Assembly: GCA_002373505.1 (NCBI GenBank)
Contig: DFKE01000012.1
Location: 62,001-126,000 of the forward strand
DNA from: Bacteroidales bacterium UBA3653
Lineage (GTDB): Bacteria; Bacteroidota; Bacteroidia; Bacteroidales; Paludibacteraceae
DNA: 64,000 nucleotides
Direction: 5' to 3'
The translations under genes were made by a program, and so were the position numbers. This document shows, in pieces, positions 46,050 through 55,901 of this stretch. A model generated the notes under the pieces. It had not been told where the DNA came from. It did not search any database and saw only the letters and a list, made by a program, of their open reading frames with translations. The stretch's first letter is position 1. The number at the start of each line of letters is the position of its first letter.

Positions 46050-47015
46050 GTGATAAAAAGGTTTGTTTGCATAGTGATGAGTGTCATGCTGTCGTGCTGG
46101 TGCGCGGGGGCGTTTACGAGGCTCTCTCCGGAGGCATATCACTTCATCTCGCTCCATGGCGATGCGGGCTATTCCGCCCTGTTGCATAATATAGCCGGAC
46201 AGCAGCCTTCTGCGGGCCTTAACACCAATCTCGGTGTGGACTATCGCCTCTTTCATAATAACTTTATCTTCTCCGCCGGCTTGGAGGGAATGTATGATTT
46301 CAACGCCAACATGATGGATGAGTTGGATTTCGTGATCCCTATGCGGGATACCGAGGGACAGCTCTTCGACATGCATGTGCATGTGGATGAGTCCCGGGAT
46401 TATGCGCATATGCTCAATCTCAATATCCCGCTGCTCGTAGGAGGCGAATGGAACCGCTTCTATTTTATGGTGGGTCCGAAGTTCTCGGTCAACCTCTATG
46501 GCGCAACTACCTCACAGGCGATGATTACTACGTACGGCGAGTATGACGAGTATTACGATGATTTCTACGAGATGCCGAACCATCAGTTCGCTTCCGGCCA
46601 GTATATGGGTTCCGCTACCAAGCCTATGAAGTGGAATTTCAATATCATAGCGCATCTGGAGATAGGCGGACGGGTAGGGCATATGTTCAAATACAAACAG
46701 TTCCGCCTCAACCCCGATAAGGTACGTATGTATCTGGCGGCGTATGCGGATTTCGGGCTCCTCAATATCCATGTCAATAATGGCGGAGCGCCGATCTTCG
46801 AATACCGCGAGACGGACAAGGGCGTTCAGTTCTACAGCCAGCCTCTGATGCTCAGCAATATCGCGGATGGCGCTACTTTCCGCAACCTGAACGTGGGACT
46901 CAAGTTCACGGTGGCGTTCGAACTGCCGAAGAAGGGCAAATCCTATATTTACGATTATAAGAAATATGACCGCCCGCGTATCAGACGGGGAGGTAACCAA
47001 GGTATAAAATTCTAA
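46050..47015 (+). CDS. Outer-membrane beta-barrel protein, paralogue of the one at 21492
   Basis: This is a 321-residue protein starting at GTG (46050); the next Met is at 46077 but would shorten the signal peptide MIKRFVCIVMSVMLSCWCAG. Barrel-like strands include FIFSAGLEGMYDF, LNLNIPLLVGGEWNRFYFMV, KFSVNLYGA and the final VGLKFTVAFELPKKGKSYI. The middle contains an acidic/aromatic loop (YDEYYDDFYEMPNHQF) matched by EFRNMPDYQFFS in the 21492 protein. It is the first gene of an operon; the OmpA fusion starts 4 bp later. It may anchor or help export the two secreted proteins encoded downstream, an inference from gene order only. Confidence 0.8.
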   Translation: MIKRFVCIVMSVMLSCWCAGAFTRLSPEAYHFISLHGDAGYSALLHNIAGQQPSAGLNTNLGVDYRLFHNNFIFSAGLEGMYDFNANMMDELDFVIPMRDTEGQLFDMHVHVDESRDYAHMLNLNIPLLVGGEWNRFYFMVGPKFSVNLYGATTSQAMITTYGEYDEYYDDFYEMPNHQFASGQYMGSATKPMKWNFNIIAHLEIGGRVGHMFKYKQFRLNPDKVRMYLAAYADFGLLNIHVNNGGAPIFEYRETDKGVQFYSQPLMLSNIADGATFRNLNVGLKFTVAFELPKKGKSYIYDYKKYDRPRIRRGGNQGIKF

Positions 47016-47019
47016 GCGT

Positions 47020-49251
47020 ATGAAACGAATCATCTACATACTGTTAATGGCATTTGGTCTGGCTGCTGTCGCTCCGATGGCATCCATAGTGGATAACACT
47101 GTAGCTGCGACTTATGCCGCGGACGCACGGGCTAAGGCTCAGGCGCAGCGAGAGAAAGAGAAAGCAAAGCGTCTCAAAGAGCGCGAGAAGGCGAAAGCGA
47201 AAGCAGCCAAGGAGCGCGAGAGAGCTGCGGCGCAGAAGAAGAAAGAGCAGGCTAAAGCCGCTGCGCAGAAACAGAAAGCACGCGAGAAAGCCAAAGCACA
47301 GCAGGCGAAAGCCGCTTCTTCCAGAAAAGCAACGACAGCCAAAGCGTCCAAACCTGCTTCGCAACGCCAGCCCGAATTGAGCGCGGCGGAAGAGAAAGAG
47401 CAGTATCTGGCACAGGTGGCGGCGATAGAGAAGAAGAACAAACGAGTGCTCGCTTATCTCAACCGGGATATCTCTCACCGTCTCGGTTTCTGGGGTCAGG
47501 TAGGATACAGCAACCTCTTCACTTCCGGTATCAACTATGCTGCTCCGGCGGCGGAGGGATTGAACCCCACGGGATTCCGGAACAAAGACAACGGCTTCGT
47601 GGGAGGAGGGCTCGGTCTGGGCTACCAACTCCGCTACAAACAGTTCCTTATGACCGTAGGCGCAGAGTTCAATTTCTATAACTCGGTCATGAGCCTCTCC
47701 AATCAGGAGGACGGCGAGTTTGCGCTCCAATACGGTATGCAGCCCTATGCCTCTACGATGATTTATCATTATGATTTCCGGAATCTGAATGACAAACTGA
47801 TTGGCGGCTTCGTCCAGATACCTCTGCTTTTCGGTATGGAACTGAAGCAACTGCCGCTTTTCTGGCAGGCGGGTCTGAAAGCCGGCATCGGCGTGCTGGG
47901 ACAATCGACTGTCGGAGGAACCCTCACTACTGCGATTGAGGATAAAGAGTTGATCGGAGGGCTGACTGATATGTACAACCATACGCTGGTTACGGACCAG
48001 GCGCTCCAACAGCCGGCTACGAAGGTTAACTTCGGGCTGAATCTGGCGGCATCGGCGGAGATAGGCGTGAACCTCGACCAATGGGTGAATGCGCTGCCCA
48101 AACTGAGAGTATCTCTCTTTGCCGACTACGGCTTCCTCAATTCGCTGAGTTATAAAGCCGCAGACGGCGCACAGGATGTACCTACCCGGATGCTGGTGAA
48201 CCCCGATCCGCTGGATTTCCCGGTCAACTCGGCTCTGGCTACCACCTCGGCGGCGGGAGCCAAAGTGAATCCGTTCCTCGTGGGCGTGAAGTTCGCCGTA
48301 TGGTTCGAACTGCCGCGCAAGCAGTTGGAGTCTTCTCCTATGCCGCCTAAGCCGCTGCCGCGTCTGGGTATCTATGCGTATGACGAGGCTACGGGCTCGG
48401 CGCTGGGTGGCGCTGCCGTAGAGGTGACGGAACTGGCTTCGGATAAGACGAAACAGAAGAACTCCAACCGCCAGGGTGTTGTTAAGGTGGGACGTGTCGC
48501 CGAGGGCGAATACCGCGTGTCGGCTACCAAGAACGGCTATTTCCCGTCCGATACCGTCATTTATACGGTGGAGGAGTTTACGTATGATACGGTCAAACTG
48601 CGGATGGAGCGTATCCCTGCGCCGATCGTCTATACGCTATGTATGAATATCTATGATGAGGAGACCAAGGAGCCGATTGAGGCTACTGCCCGCATCACTG
48701 CGCTCAATGACACGATAGCGCTCTATACCGCCCAGTCGTCGGATGACGGATTTATCGAGACGCCGCTCACCGAGGGCAGCTATATCGCCCGCCTCAGCGC
48801 GCAGGGATATATGCCGGAGGATGATACGCTCCGCTTCGTACGCGATACCTTCGATCTCTATATGCAGCATATCAAACAGGGCATCAAGGTTAAGATCGAG
48901 AACCTCTTCTTCGCTACCAACAAGACCGTTATCCTTCCGCAATCCGAGCAGGCTATGGCTGACCTGGCTGAGTTCCTTCTGGAGAACCAGACCGTCCATA
49001 TCCATATCGTAGGTCACACCGATGCGGTAGGTACGGACGAAGCGAACCAGATCCTCTCCGAGGGACGTGCTAACGCTGTCCGTAATGACCTGATCAAGCG
49101 CGGCGTGGCGGCTGAACGCATGACCGCCGAAGGTAAGGGAGAGAAAGAACCGGTGGCTGACAACGATACCGATGAGGGACGCCAGCTCAACCGCCGCGTA
49201 GAGTTCACCATCACCGATGTGGGTGACGAAGACATCCAACAGGTGTTCTGA
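47020..49251 (+). CDS. Beta-barrel/OmpA fusion with Lys-Ala-rich coiled segment
   Basis: This is a 743-residue protein. After a signal-like N-terminus, residues about 37-118 are almost only Lys, Ala, Arg, Glu and Gln (for example KAKRLKEREKAKAKAAKERE), a strongly basic coiled coil. About 140-445 is a barrel paralogous to the upstream gene (ending VGVKFAVWFELPRK). Two carboxypeptidase-regulatory-like beta-sandwiches follow (about 450-535, ASDKTKQKNSNRQGVVKVGR; about 540-620). The C-terminal OmpA domain (about 625-735) has the peptidoglycan-binding consensus IHIVGHTDAVGTDEANQILS, ERMTAEGKGEKEPV and QLNRRVEFTI. It should tie the outer membrane to peptidoglycan. The order barrel, peptidase-like sandwiches, OmpA resembles T9SS-associated proteins of the PorE/Pgm6-7 kind only in outline. 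The basic coil is unusual for an exported protein. Confidence 0.85.
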   Translation: MKRIIYILLMAFGLAAVAPMASIVDNTVAATYAADARAKAQAQREKEKAKRLKEREKAKAKAAKERERAAAQKKKEQAKAAAQKQKAREKAKAQQAKAASSRKATTAKASKPASQRQPELSAAEEKEQYLAQVAAIEKKNKRVLAYLNRDISHRLGFWGQVGYSNLFTSGINYAAPAAEGLNPTGFRNKDNGFVGGGLGLGYQLRYKQFLMTVGAEFNFYNSVMSLSNQEDGEFALQYGMQPYASTMIYHYDFRNLNDKLIGGFVQIPLLFGMELKQLPLFWQAGLKAGIGVLGQSTVGGTLTTAIEDKELIGGLTDMYNHTLVTDQALQQPATKVNFGLNLAASAEIGVNLDQWVNALPKLRVSLFADYGFLNSLSYKAADGAQDVPTRMLVNPDPLDFPVNSALATTSAAGAKVNPFLVGVKFAVWFELPRKQLESSPMPPKPLPRLGIYAYDEATGSALGGAAVEVTELASDKTKQKNSNRQGVVKVGRVAEGEYRVSATKNGYFPSDTVIYTVEEFTYDTVKLRMERIPAPIVYTLCMNIYDEETKEPIEATARITALNDTIALYTAQSSDDGFIETPLTEGSYIARLSAQGYMPEDDTLRFVRDTFDLYMQHIKQGIKVKIENLFFATNKTVILPQSEQAMADLAEFLLENQTVHIHIVGHTDAVGTDEANQILSEGRANAVRNDLIKRGVAAERMTAEGKGEKEPVADNDTDEGRQLNRRVEFTITDVGDEDIQQVF

Positions 49252-49303
49252 CGAACGGAATGTCGTAATAACGTAATGTCGTAATAACGAAATAACGAAA
49301 ACT

Positions 49304-52300
49304 ATGAAGAGACTGCTCTTCTTACATATAATCCTGCTGTTCGGCGTCCTGGCATGGGCGCAGAATCCTGCATCCAAACTGCCGTATGAGTGCAGTTTTG
49401 AGGCAAGCGAAGACCTATCGGCTTGGGTGCTGAACCCTCTCACTCCGAATGCGGCAGACAAATGGGTGATTGGCTCGGCGGCGCATAGTGAGGGTAGAAG
49501 GTCGCTCTATATTTCTGCAGACGGTCTGAATCCTAATTATAACAAGAAACCGAATGTGGTAGCGGCATATCTGCGCTATCAGTTCCCGCAGAGCACCGCT
49601 CAGGGGCACTATGATATCAGCTTTGACTGGAAAGGACAGGGTGACTCGCTTCACTCGAGGCTCTATGTGATGATCTGCCCCGAGCAGGCACTCACTGTCT
49701 CCGGTAGCGGATATGAACTCAGTTCCATGCTTTCAGAGACGAGCGGACGTCTCTCTCCTCCGCCACCAAATTTAAAAAGTTACGTTTGGTGGATGGCCGA
49801 TGAGACAATGTATACCGAGCAGTATGTATGCGGTAGTGAGACGTGGCAGAATGTGACGCTGCAGGAACTTACCATCAATCCCAGCTTCTCTTCTTATACA
49901 TGGGCGATAGTATTCCTATGGGAAAATGATAATACGACGGATTCTCTTACGCGCACCTCTATTGCGATAGATAATCTGCAGATATGTTCTGCAGCATATC
50001 CCAAACCGACGAATCTGGAGGTGGATCCTATATGTGAGGACTCTTCTATGATTGTTTCGTGGGAAAGCACGCTGACCGAGTTTGAGGTGCAGTACCGCTC
50101 GGTAGGGACGAGCGCATGGAAGCGCTTCTCGGGAATAAGTCTTGAGAACGAGACGGAAGGTTTCTCCAGAGATGGGAATAAATGTACGTATGTGCTCAAG
50201 CCGGTGCTTGAGGGGTCATACGATGTCCGCGTGAGAGGACTCGCCGGAGAAGAGACTACCGGTTGGGTGTATAAGACACTTATCCTCGTCTATTGCCCGG
50301 ATAACCATTGTATCAACTATCTCAGACTGGATGGCGATAATGTCAAATGTACCTATGGTAAGCATGAGGCCCACCAGGGGGAGACACCGTTTGATAATGT
50401 GGGTATAATTGATTATGGTCCTGATTCGGAGAATAGTAAACATACCATTCATGTGGATCCGACGGAGGTGGACCTGCGTGCGGATGGAATCCTGCATACC
50501 GTACCGCCGGGAGAACTGGCATCTGTCCGGCTTGGAAACTGGAACCCGGATGGAAACGCCCAGTCCATTACGTATTCTTTGGTCGTAGATACGGCTACAC
50601 AGGGTATCTTGATCATGAAATACGCTGTGGTGTTGGATAATAGTGGTCACGAGAGATACGAAGAACCGTATTTCCGTATAGAGGTCCTGGATTCGCTTGA
50701 TAACCGGATGGAACTCTGCGGACAGGCGGACTTCACATATTCGGATGCCGTATTGAAATCCCAAGAGGTGGATAGCTGGCATTTGACTACCTATAACGGA
50801 GAAGAAGTGGCGTGGAAAGACTGGACGGTAGTGGGAGTCAGTCTGATGGAGTACCATAACCAGAAAATCAAGATCCGTATCACTTCTGCCGACTGCGGTC
50901 AGTGGGTGCATTTCGGCTATGGCTATTTCACGCTTGATTGCGCCAACGCGCATATCGAAACGGAGAACTGCGGTAGTGATGCACGTCTGATTGCTACGGC
51001 ACCGGAAGGTTTTTCATACGACTGGCGCACGGAGTTAGGTCCGTTGGAGGATGGCCAGCGGTATAATCGGGAGCTGGATGTGCCTGCCAGCACACATACA
51101 TATACCTGTAAGGTTAGCTTCAAGGAGGATCCAAGCTGTTATTTTGAGGTTAGTACGGTTTCCGCACCCCGGTTCCCGGTTCCCGAATATTCGTTTGAAA
51201 GAATATATAGCGATTGTACCTCCAAACTCAAGTTTACCAATACTTCCCATGTGATGACGAAGTACGAAAACGAAGAAAATCATACCACGGAGGCTTGTAC
51301 GGATTTCAACTGGATCTTCCGCCGCCTCTCGGATGGAAGCAGGTCGGAGACGGGAGCCAAGGCTCCTACCTATACCGCTCCGGTGAAAGGGGATTCGATA
51401 GAGGTTACCTATACCTGTTTTATCGGATCAGGAGAGGGCAACATGTGTGATAGTACGCGTGTGGATACAATCATTGTGCCCGACATCCGCTCGGAAGCTA
51501 CGGAGTTCCATTATAAATCCTGTTCCGAGGAGCCTGTTAAGTTCGGAGACAATTTCTATAACGAAAGTACGGTAGTAACGGAGACTTTCAAGAATTATGC
51601 AGGTTGCGATTCTGTCTCTACGATGTTCCTGGAGGTTTATCCTAAGCCTCAGGAACTGCATATCCATGACTCGATCTGTTCGACCCAGTCCCTTACGATA
51701 GCGGGTGTCAAATATACCCAGCCGATGGATAACCATCTGATCATGCTTAAGAACGAGAATGGCTGCGACAGTGCGATCTATCTCACCCTGACGGTGAACC
51801 AGTTGCTGCATGCAACGGTTGATTCGCTTCCGTATTCATGTGCGGACGAAGGACAGATGTTTATCCTGTTTGATATTACGGCGGGTGTCTATGACAGTCT
51901 GGTTATAAACTTCAATACGCCTCAGTTGCGCGACACCACGATCTACGACCAGGTGACGAGCGTAGCCATCCCTTATTCGGAGGATATCCTGCCGGGACAT
52001 TATTCCGCTACGCTGACCTTCCACCAGTTCTGCTGCGGTATCTATTCCGAGACCCGGGGCTTCGATATCCGCTATCCGAGCTCTATCGTAGATCAGAAAT
52101 GGAACGATGTCCTCACTCTCCTCAGCCCGAAATACAACGGCGGATACGAGTTCCTCTCCTTCCAGTGGTATAAGGATAATGTTCCGATGATAGGGGAGAC
52201 CCACTCCTATCTCTACCAGCCGCTGGATTTCAACTCGGAGTACTACGTGGAACTGATGCGTAAGGACAGCGTGATAATGAAGACCTGTCCTATCCAGCCT

Positions 52301-52540
52301 GTTTATCACGAGCAGCAGACCGCCTATCCGACGATCGTGCAGGCGGGACAGCATATGCCTATGTACATGGATCATCCGGTTACGATATGGTATTATACCG
52401 CCGCCGGACAGCTCTATAGCACGTTCGACCTGCCGCAAGGCTATACCTCGCTCCCGACACCGGGACAGCCGGGCGTCTTTGTTATCAAATCTGTAAACTC
52501 CGAGGGCGAGACACAAGCCCAGGTTATGGTTGTGGAATAA
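49304..52540 (+). CDS. Secreted T9SS-type cargo protein with Ig/PKD-like domains (1078 aa)
   Basis: Signal peptide MKRLLFLHIILLFGVLAWA. An N-terminal jelly roll (CSFEASEDLSAWVLNPLT; LYISADG; IAIDNLQIC) is followed by a fibronectin-III-like domain. Next is a domain with IHVDPTEVDLR and VPPGELASVRLGNWNPDG that is shared with the next gene. PKD/Ig-like repeats come after, each with a CDS motif (AGCDSVSTMFLEVYP, NGCDSAIYLTLTV). The last 75 residues (VTIWYYTAAGQLYSTFD..PGVFVIKSVNSEGETQAQVMVV) look like a type A T9SS sorting domain. Third gene of the operon; its paralogue starts 16 bp downstream. Function unknown; surface display is likely. Confidence 0.8.
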   Translation: MKRLLFLHIILLFGVLAWAQNPASKLPYECSFEASEDLSAWVLNPLTPNAADKWVIGSAAHSEGRRSLYISADGLNPNYNKKPNVVAAYLRYQFPQSTAQGHYDISFDWKGQGDSLHSRLYVMICPEQALTVSGSGYELSSMLSETSGRLSPPPPNLKSYVWWMADETMYTEQYVCGSETWQNVTLQELTINPSFSSYTWAIVFLWENDNTTDSLTRTSIAIDNLQICSAAYPKPTNLEVDPICEDSSMIVSWESTLTEFEVQYRSVGTSAWKRFSGISLENETEGFSRDGNKCTYVLKPVLEGSYDVRVRGLAGEETTGWVYKTLILVYCPDNHCINYLRLDGDNVKCTYGKHEAHQGETPFDNVGIIDYGPDSENSKHTIHVDPTEVDLRADGILHTVPPGELASVRLGNWNPDGNAQSITYSLVVDTATQGILIMKYAVVLDNSGHERYEEPYFRIEVLDSLDNRMELCGQADFTYSDAVLKSQEVDSWHLTTYNGEEVAWKDWTVVGVSLMEYHNQKIKIRITSADCGQWVHFGYGYFTLDCANAHIETENCGSDARLIATAPEGFSYDWRTELGPLEDGQRYNRELDVPASTHTYTCKVSFKEDPSCYFEVSTVSAPRFPVPEYSFERIYSDCTSKLKFTNTSHVMTKYENEENHTTEACTDFNWIFRRLSDGSRSETGAKAPTYTAPVKGDSIEVTYTCFIGSGEGNMCDSTRVDTIIVPDIRSEATEFHYKSCSEEPVKFGDNFYNESTVVTETFKNYAGCDSVSTMFLEVYPKPQELHIHDSICSTQSLTIAGVKYTQPMDNHLIMLKNENGCDSAIYLTLTVNQLLHATVDSLPYSCADEGQMFILFDITAGVYDSLVINFNTPQLRDTTIYDQVTSVAIPYSEDILPGHYSATLTFHQFCCGIYSETRGFDIRYPSSIVDQKWNDVLTLLSPKYNGGYEFLSFQWYKDNVPMIGETHSYLYQPLDFNSEYYVELMRKDSVIMKTCPIQPVYHEQQTAYPTIVQAGQHMPMYMDHPVTIWYYTAAGQLYSTFDLPQGYTSLPTPGQPGVFVIKSVNSEGETQAQVMVVE

Positions 52541-52556
52541 AATAGAAACTCATAAT

Positions 52557-55500
52557 ATGAAGCATATGAAACGTTTAACCCGAATAGTGCTCTTGGCGGC
52601 ACTGACGATAGTGGCGCCCGTACATGCCGTTACACGGTATTCCTGTGATTTTGAGAATGAAGCGGACAGGACCCGCTGGGTACTCAATCCCGCTACCAGC
52701 AGTATATCCAAGCAGTTGACCAACAAATGGTATCTTGGTGCTCCGGGAAATAATGACCGGATGGGACAATATGGCCTCTATATATCCGATGACGGAGGTG
52801 CTACTGCCCATTATTCCAGCAAGAGTTGCTGGGTGTTTGCCTATGATACGATTGCGCTTGATCAGATCAGTGGGGATTATACCATCATGTTCGATTATTG
52901 CTCCATGGCGAATGTGGCAAGCGATTTTGACGGATTGTATCTCTGCTGGATTCCGATGACGGAGGAGAATCCCAGTACGCACCAGATAGACTCAATCCCG
53001 GTTATGTCCAATCTCAGTCCGGTAGTACCCGGTTTGTATAAGAACTATATAATCCAGCTTCAGCCCGGAGCACGCATAGATTATTTGTCGGCTAACTCTA
53101 CCTGGCACCAGTGCGTGGCTAAGATCCCCGGAGATTGGTGCGATGGTACGCCGCACTATCTGGCGTTCGTATGGACCAACGGATCAAACCTGGCGCAGCA
53201 GCCGGGTGCTATGGTGGATAATATCAATATCCGCGATACGCCTCCTTGTCCTGCCCCGACTGATCTGGTAGTTACCCCGAATGGTTCTACGATCACTCTC
53301 TCATGGCAGGGCGAAGCCGCCAGTTATGAAGTATATGCCTATTCGTATGAGAATAGCACCTGGTCCGGACCGAAGAATGTTACCGGCAACCAGACTAATT
53401 TTACCGGTCTGGCAGTAGGACAGACGGATTTCGTGGTGCGTGCTATCTGCGAGGATAATGACTTCAGTTTCAAGACCATTGAGTCCAAACTGGTTTATTA
53501 TCCCGACCAGATGTGTGTGGACTACCTCAATCTGGATAACGCTGTCTGCTATGTCAATAAATCTTCGCCTGATAGATCTGATAATTTTAACGATTTCAGA
53601 ATCGAGAGAGTGGATGACGGTCCGGAGAAGAAGAGCAGCCGCCATACGATCCATTTCGACCGTACGGAAATAGAGCCGCGAACCGGTGGTCTGGCGAAGA
53701 CCGTTCCGGACGGCGAACTGGCATCTGTTCGTCTCGGTAACTGGGATTCCGGTGATCAAGCGGAGCGGATCGAGTTCTCCTTCCCGGTAGATACCATCAA
53801 GTATCCGGTGCTGTTGCTGAAATACATGCCGCTGATAGAGGCTCCGGGACATGATGATTGGGAGAACCCGCGTTTCTTGCTCGATATGCTGGTCGATGGT
53901 GTTTCCATCGGACGATGCGGTATGGCGGATTTTAACGCCAATGATGTGATGGTGTCTAAGAATTCGAATCAACTCAAGCAGGAGGCAATCGCGCAGGGAT
54001 GGCATATTACGTCCAGCGAAGTTGCGCAGACATCAGCGGATATCGTTTGGAAAGAATGGACAACAGTAGGTGTTAACCTGCGCAAAAAGGAGTATCAGGG
54101 TAAGAACCTGACAGTCCGTCTGACTACCCATGACTGTACCTTCTCCGTTCACTCCGGTTATGCTTATTTCACCCTTGGGTGCTCCGATGGTAAACTGAAA
54201 GGCATGAAGTGCGGCGAGATCAACCCTGATTTCGAAGCCCCTGACGGATTTGAGTACCGCTGGGCATATGCTTATAACGAGAAATACCGCCGTGCGGACG
54301 GTTCGCTGCCGGAGGAGTATATCTTGGGTAGAGACCAGCAGTTCCATGCCGGTATGCGCGACGACAGCCTCTACGTGGTAGATTGTATGTTCGTCCAGGA
54401 CAGCACCTGTTTCTTCTCTCTTTATGCTTCTACCTTGGCAACCAACCCGATCGCGGTGATGAGCAAACCGAATATCATCCGCAACTGCCGCAATGGTATC
54501 TATAAGGTGCAGTTTGATGCTTCGGATTCATGGGTACAGGAGATTGACCACGTGCTGGAAGACACGCTCGTTTCCGAGAACTATCGTATAGAGACCTATG
54601 AGTGGAACGTGGAAGGAATCCCGTATGGTTGGTCAGACGAGGCAAAGCCTACCTTCGATTTCCCGATTGAGGGTGGCGATTTCCGTGTCTCTCTCCGTGT
54701 CACATGCGGTACGTGTGAGGATATAATCTATTATGATCTGCATCTCGAACCTCTCGGACCGACCCATGAGACCCGGTCCATCGTTCTTTGCGACGAGGAT
54801 CGCAAGGGTGCCGGTCTTGTATGGGATGAGAATACAAAAATCGGAAGAGACACCACTTATCATACCTATGGTATCGTAGATTCTGTCAATCTGTTCAACC
54901 CCGCTACTTCCTGCGACAGTATCATCTATCTGGAGCTGAAAGAGCCGTTGCGTAACTACCACGACACGATGCTGCTGCCGGAGAATCTGCCGTTCACCTA
55001 TATGGGACGCACCTACGGCAAGGACACCAAGACGATGGTGGATACCATCCCGATGCAGACCAACTGCGCCATTACCTATGTCCTGAATCTGGAGATCTAC
55101 GAGTCCTTGAAGGCCTCTATGCCGGATTCGGTGTATATCCTCTGCGAAGGGGATCCTACGCTTACGCTCGTCTATGATATCACCCGTGGACGCAGCCTCA
55201 GTTATGCTTACTCGTTCGAGAACCAGGTTCTTCCGTCCGAAGGTCCTGTCCATGGCCAGCAGCCGAAGGGACGTTATCAGATAGATATACCTGTCGATGC
55301 ATCGCTGCGGCCGGATGTCTATACCGGTTCGCTATTGCTGGAGGATACGAAGCCGGAGTTCAACGTGACGATTCCGTTCACGGTGTCGCTCCGTTATGCG
55401 TCGGATGTGATCACCCAGCGGTGGAATGATGTCCTGGCGATCCGCAATGCCGATTATAACGGAGGCTACCAGTTTGATTCCGTACAATGGTATGTCAACG

Positions 55501-55868
55501 GCATGCCTATCGAGGGAGCAACGGACTTCGTCTATTACACCGGCGGCAACGGCGTACAACTGCGCTTCGGCGAAGAGTACCAGGCGCTGCTGATGAGGAA
55601 AGACGATGGTGTCAAACAGTTCACCTGTCCGTTTATTCCGGTGGCTGTAGCCGCCGAAGTGAAGGATATGCCGTCGCTCGTACCGCCGTCCGCACCTCTG
55701 CAGATGAAGGGCAAGGGTACGGCGTACTGGTACGACATGCTCGGCAACCGCCATGGTGCGCAGACGTATGACAACTCGGAGATCCGCACGCCTGCTGCAC
55801 AGGGATGCTATCTCTTGATTCTGAATGAGGAGAATACGCGTGCCGCGCACAGAATATTAGTGAAATAG
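52557..55868 (+). CDS. Secreted T9SS-type cargo protein, paralogue of the upstream gene (1103 aa)
   Basis: I start at 52557 (MKHMKRLTRIVLLAALTIVA, signal peptide ending VHA); an upstream ATG at 52530 would overlap the preceding gene. Domain order matches the 49304 protein: jelly roll (SCDFENEADRTRWVLNPAT), fibronectin-like domain (LVVTPNGSTITLSW), the shared domain (HTIHFDRTEIEPR, VPDGELASVRLGNWDSGD, YAYFTLGCSDG), PKD/Ig-like parts with TSCDSIIYLEL, and a C-terminal sorting-like domain (GTAYWYDMLGNRHGAQ..GCYLLILNEENTRAAHRILV). The two genes are an ancient tandem duplication, since identity is confined to motifs. It is the last gene of the operon and meets the DUF4421-like gene tail to tail. 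Confidence 0.8.
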   Translation: MKHMKRLTRIVLLAALTIVAPVHAVTRYSCDFENEADRTRWVLNPATSSISKQLTNKWYLGAPGNNDRMGQYGLYISDDGGATAHYSSKSCWVFAYDTIALDQISGDYTIMFDYCSMANVASDFDGLYLCWIPMTEENPSTHQIDSIPVMSNLSPVVPGLYKNYIIQLQPGARIDYLSANSTWHQCVAKIPGDWCDGTPHYLAFVWTNGSNLAQQPGAMVDNINIRDTPPCPAPTDLVVTPNGSTITLSWQGEAASYEVYAYSYENSTWSGPKNVTGNQTNFTGLAVGQTDFVVRAICEDNDFSFKTIESKLVYYPDQMCVDYLNLDNAVCYVNKSSPDRSDNFNDFRIERVDDGPEKKSSRHTIHFDRTEIEPRTGGLAKTVPDGELASVRLGNWDSGDQAERIEFSFPVDTIKYPVLLLKYMPLIEAPGHDDWENPRFLLDMLVDGVSIGRCGMADFNANDVMVSKNSNQLKQEAIAQGWHITSSEVAQTSADIVWKEWTTVGVNLRKKEYQGKNLTVRLTTHDCTFSVHSGYAYFTLGCSDGKLKGMKCGEINPDFEAPDGFEYRWAYAYNEKYRRADGSLPEEYILGRDQQFHAGMRDDSLYVVDCMFVQDSTCFFSLYASTLATNPIAVMSKPNIIRNCRNGIYKVQFDASDSWVQEIDHVLEDTLVSENYRIETYEWNVEGIPYGWSDEAKPTFDFPIEGGDFRVSLRVTCGTCEDIIYYDLHLEPLGPTHETRSIVLCDEDRKGAGLVWDENTKIGRDTTYHTYGIVDSVNLFNPATSCDSIIYLELKEPLRNYHDTMLLPENLPFTYMGRTYGKDTKTMVDTIPMQTNCAITYVLNLEIYESLKASMPDSVYILCEGDPTLTLVYDITRGRSLSYAYSFENQVLPSEGPVHGQQPKGRYQIDIPVDASLRPDVYTGSLLLEDTKPEFNVTIPFTVSLRYASDVITQRWNDVLAIRNADYNGGYQFDSVQWYVNGMPIEGATDFVYYTGGNGVQLRFGEEYQALLMRKDDGVKQFTCPFIPVAVAAEVKDMPSLVPPSAPLQMKGKGTAYWYDMLGNRHGAQTYDNSEIRTPAAQGCYLLILNEENTRAAHRILVK

Positions 55869-55871
55869 TCT

Positions 55872-55895
55872 CCTCCCCTCCATGGGGAGGTCGGG
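55872..55895. terminator. GC-rich palindrome between convergent genes (REP-like, possible bidirectional terminator)
   Basis: CCTCCCC / GGGGAGG (55872-55878, 55884-55890) is followed by TCGGG then TGGGG. It has the same plan as 57265-57290 (hairpin then TCGGGGTGAGG). There is no U-tract. Confidence 0.6.
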
Positions 55896-55901
55896 TGGGG
55901 C

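Noticed and set aside
46050..47015. PorP/SprF-type T9SS barrel
   Set aside because: The typical mature N-terminus of that family (QDPxFSQY..NPAxxG) is absent. The resemblance is only to the other barrels in this window.
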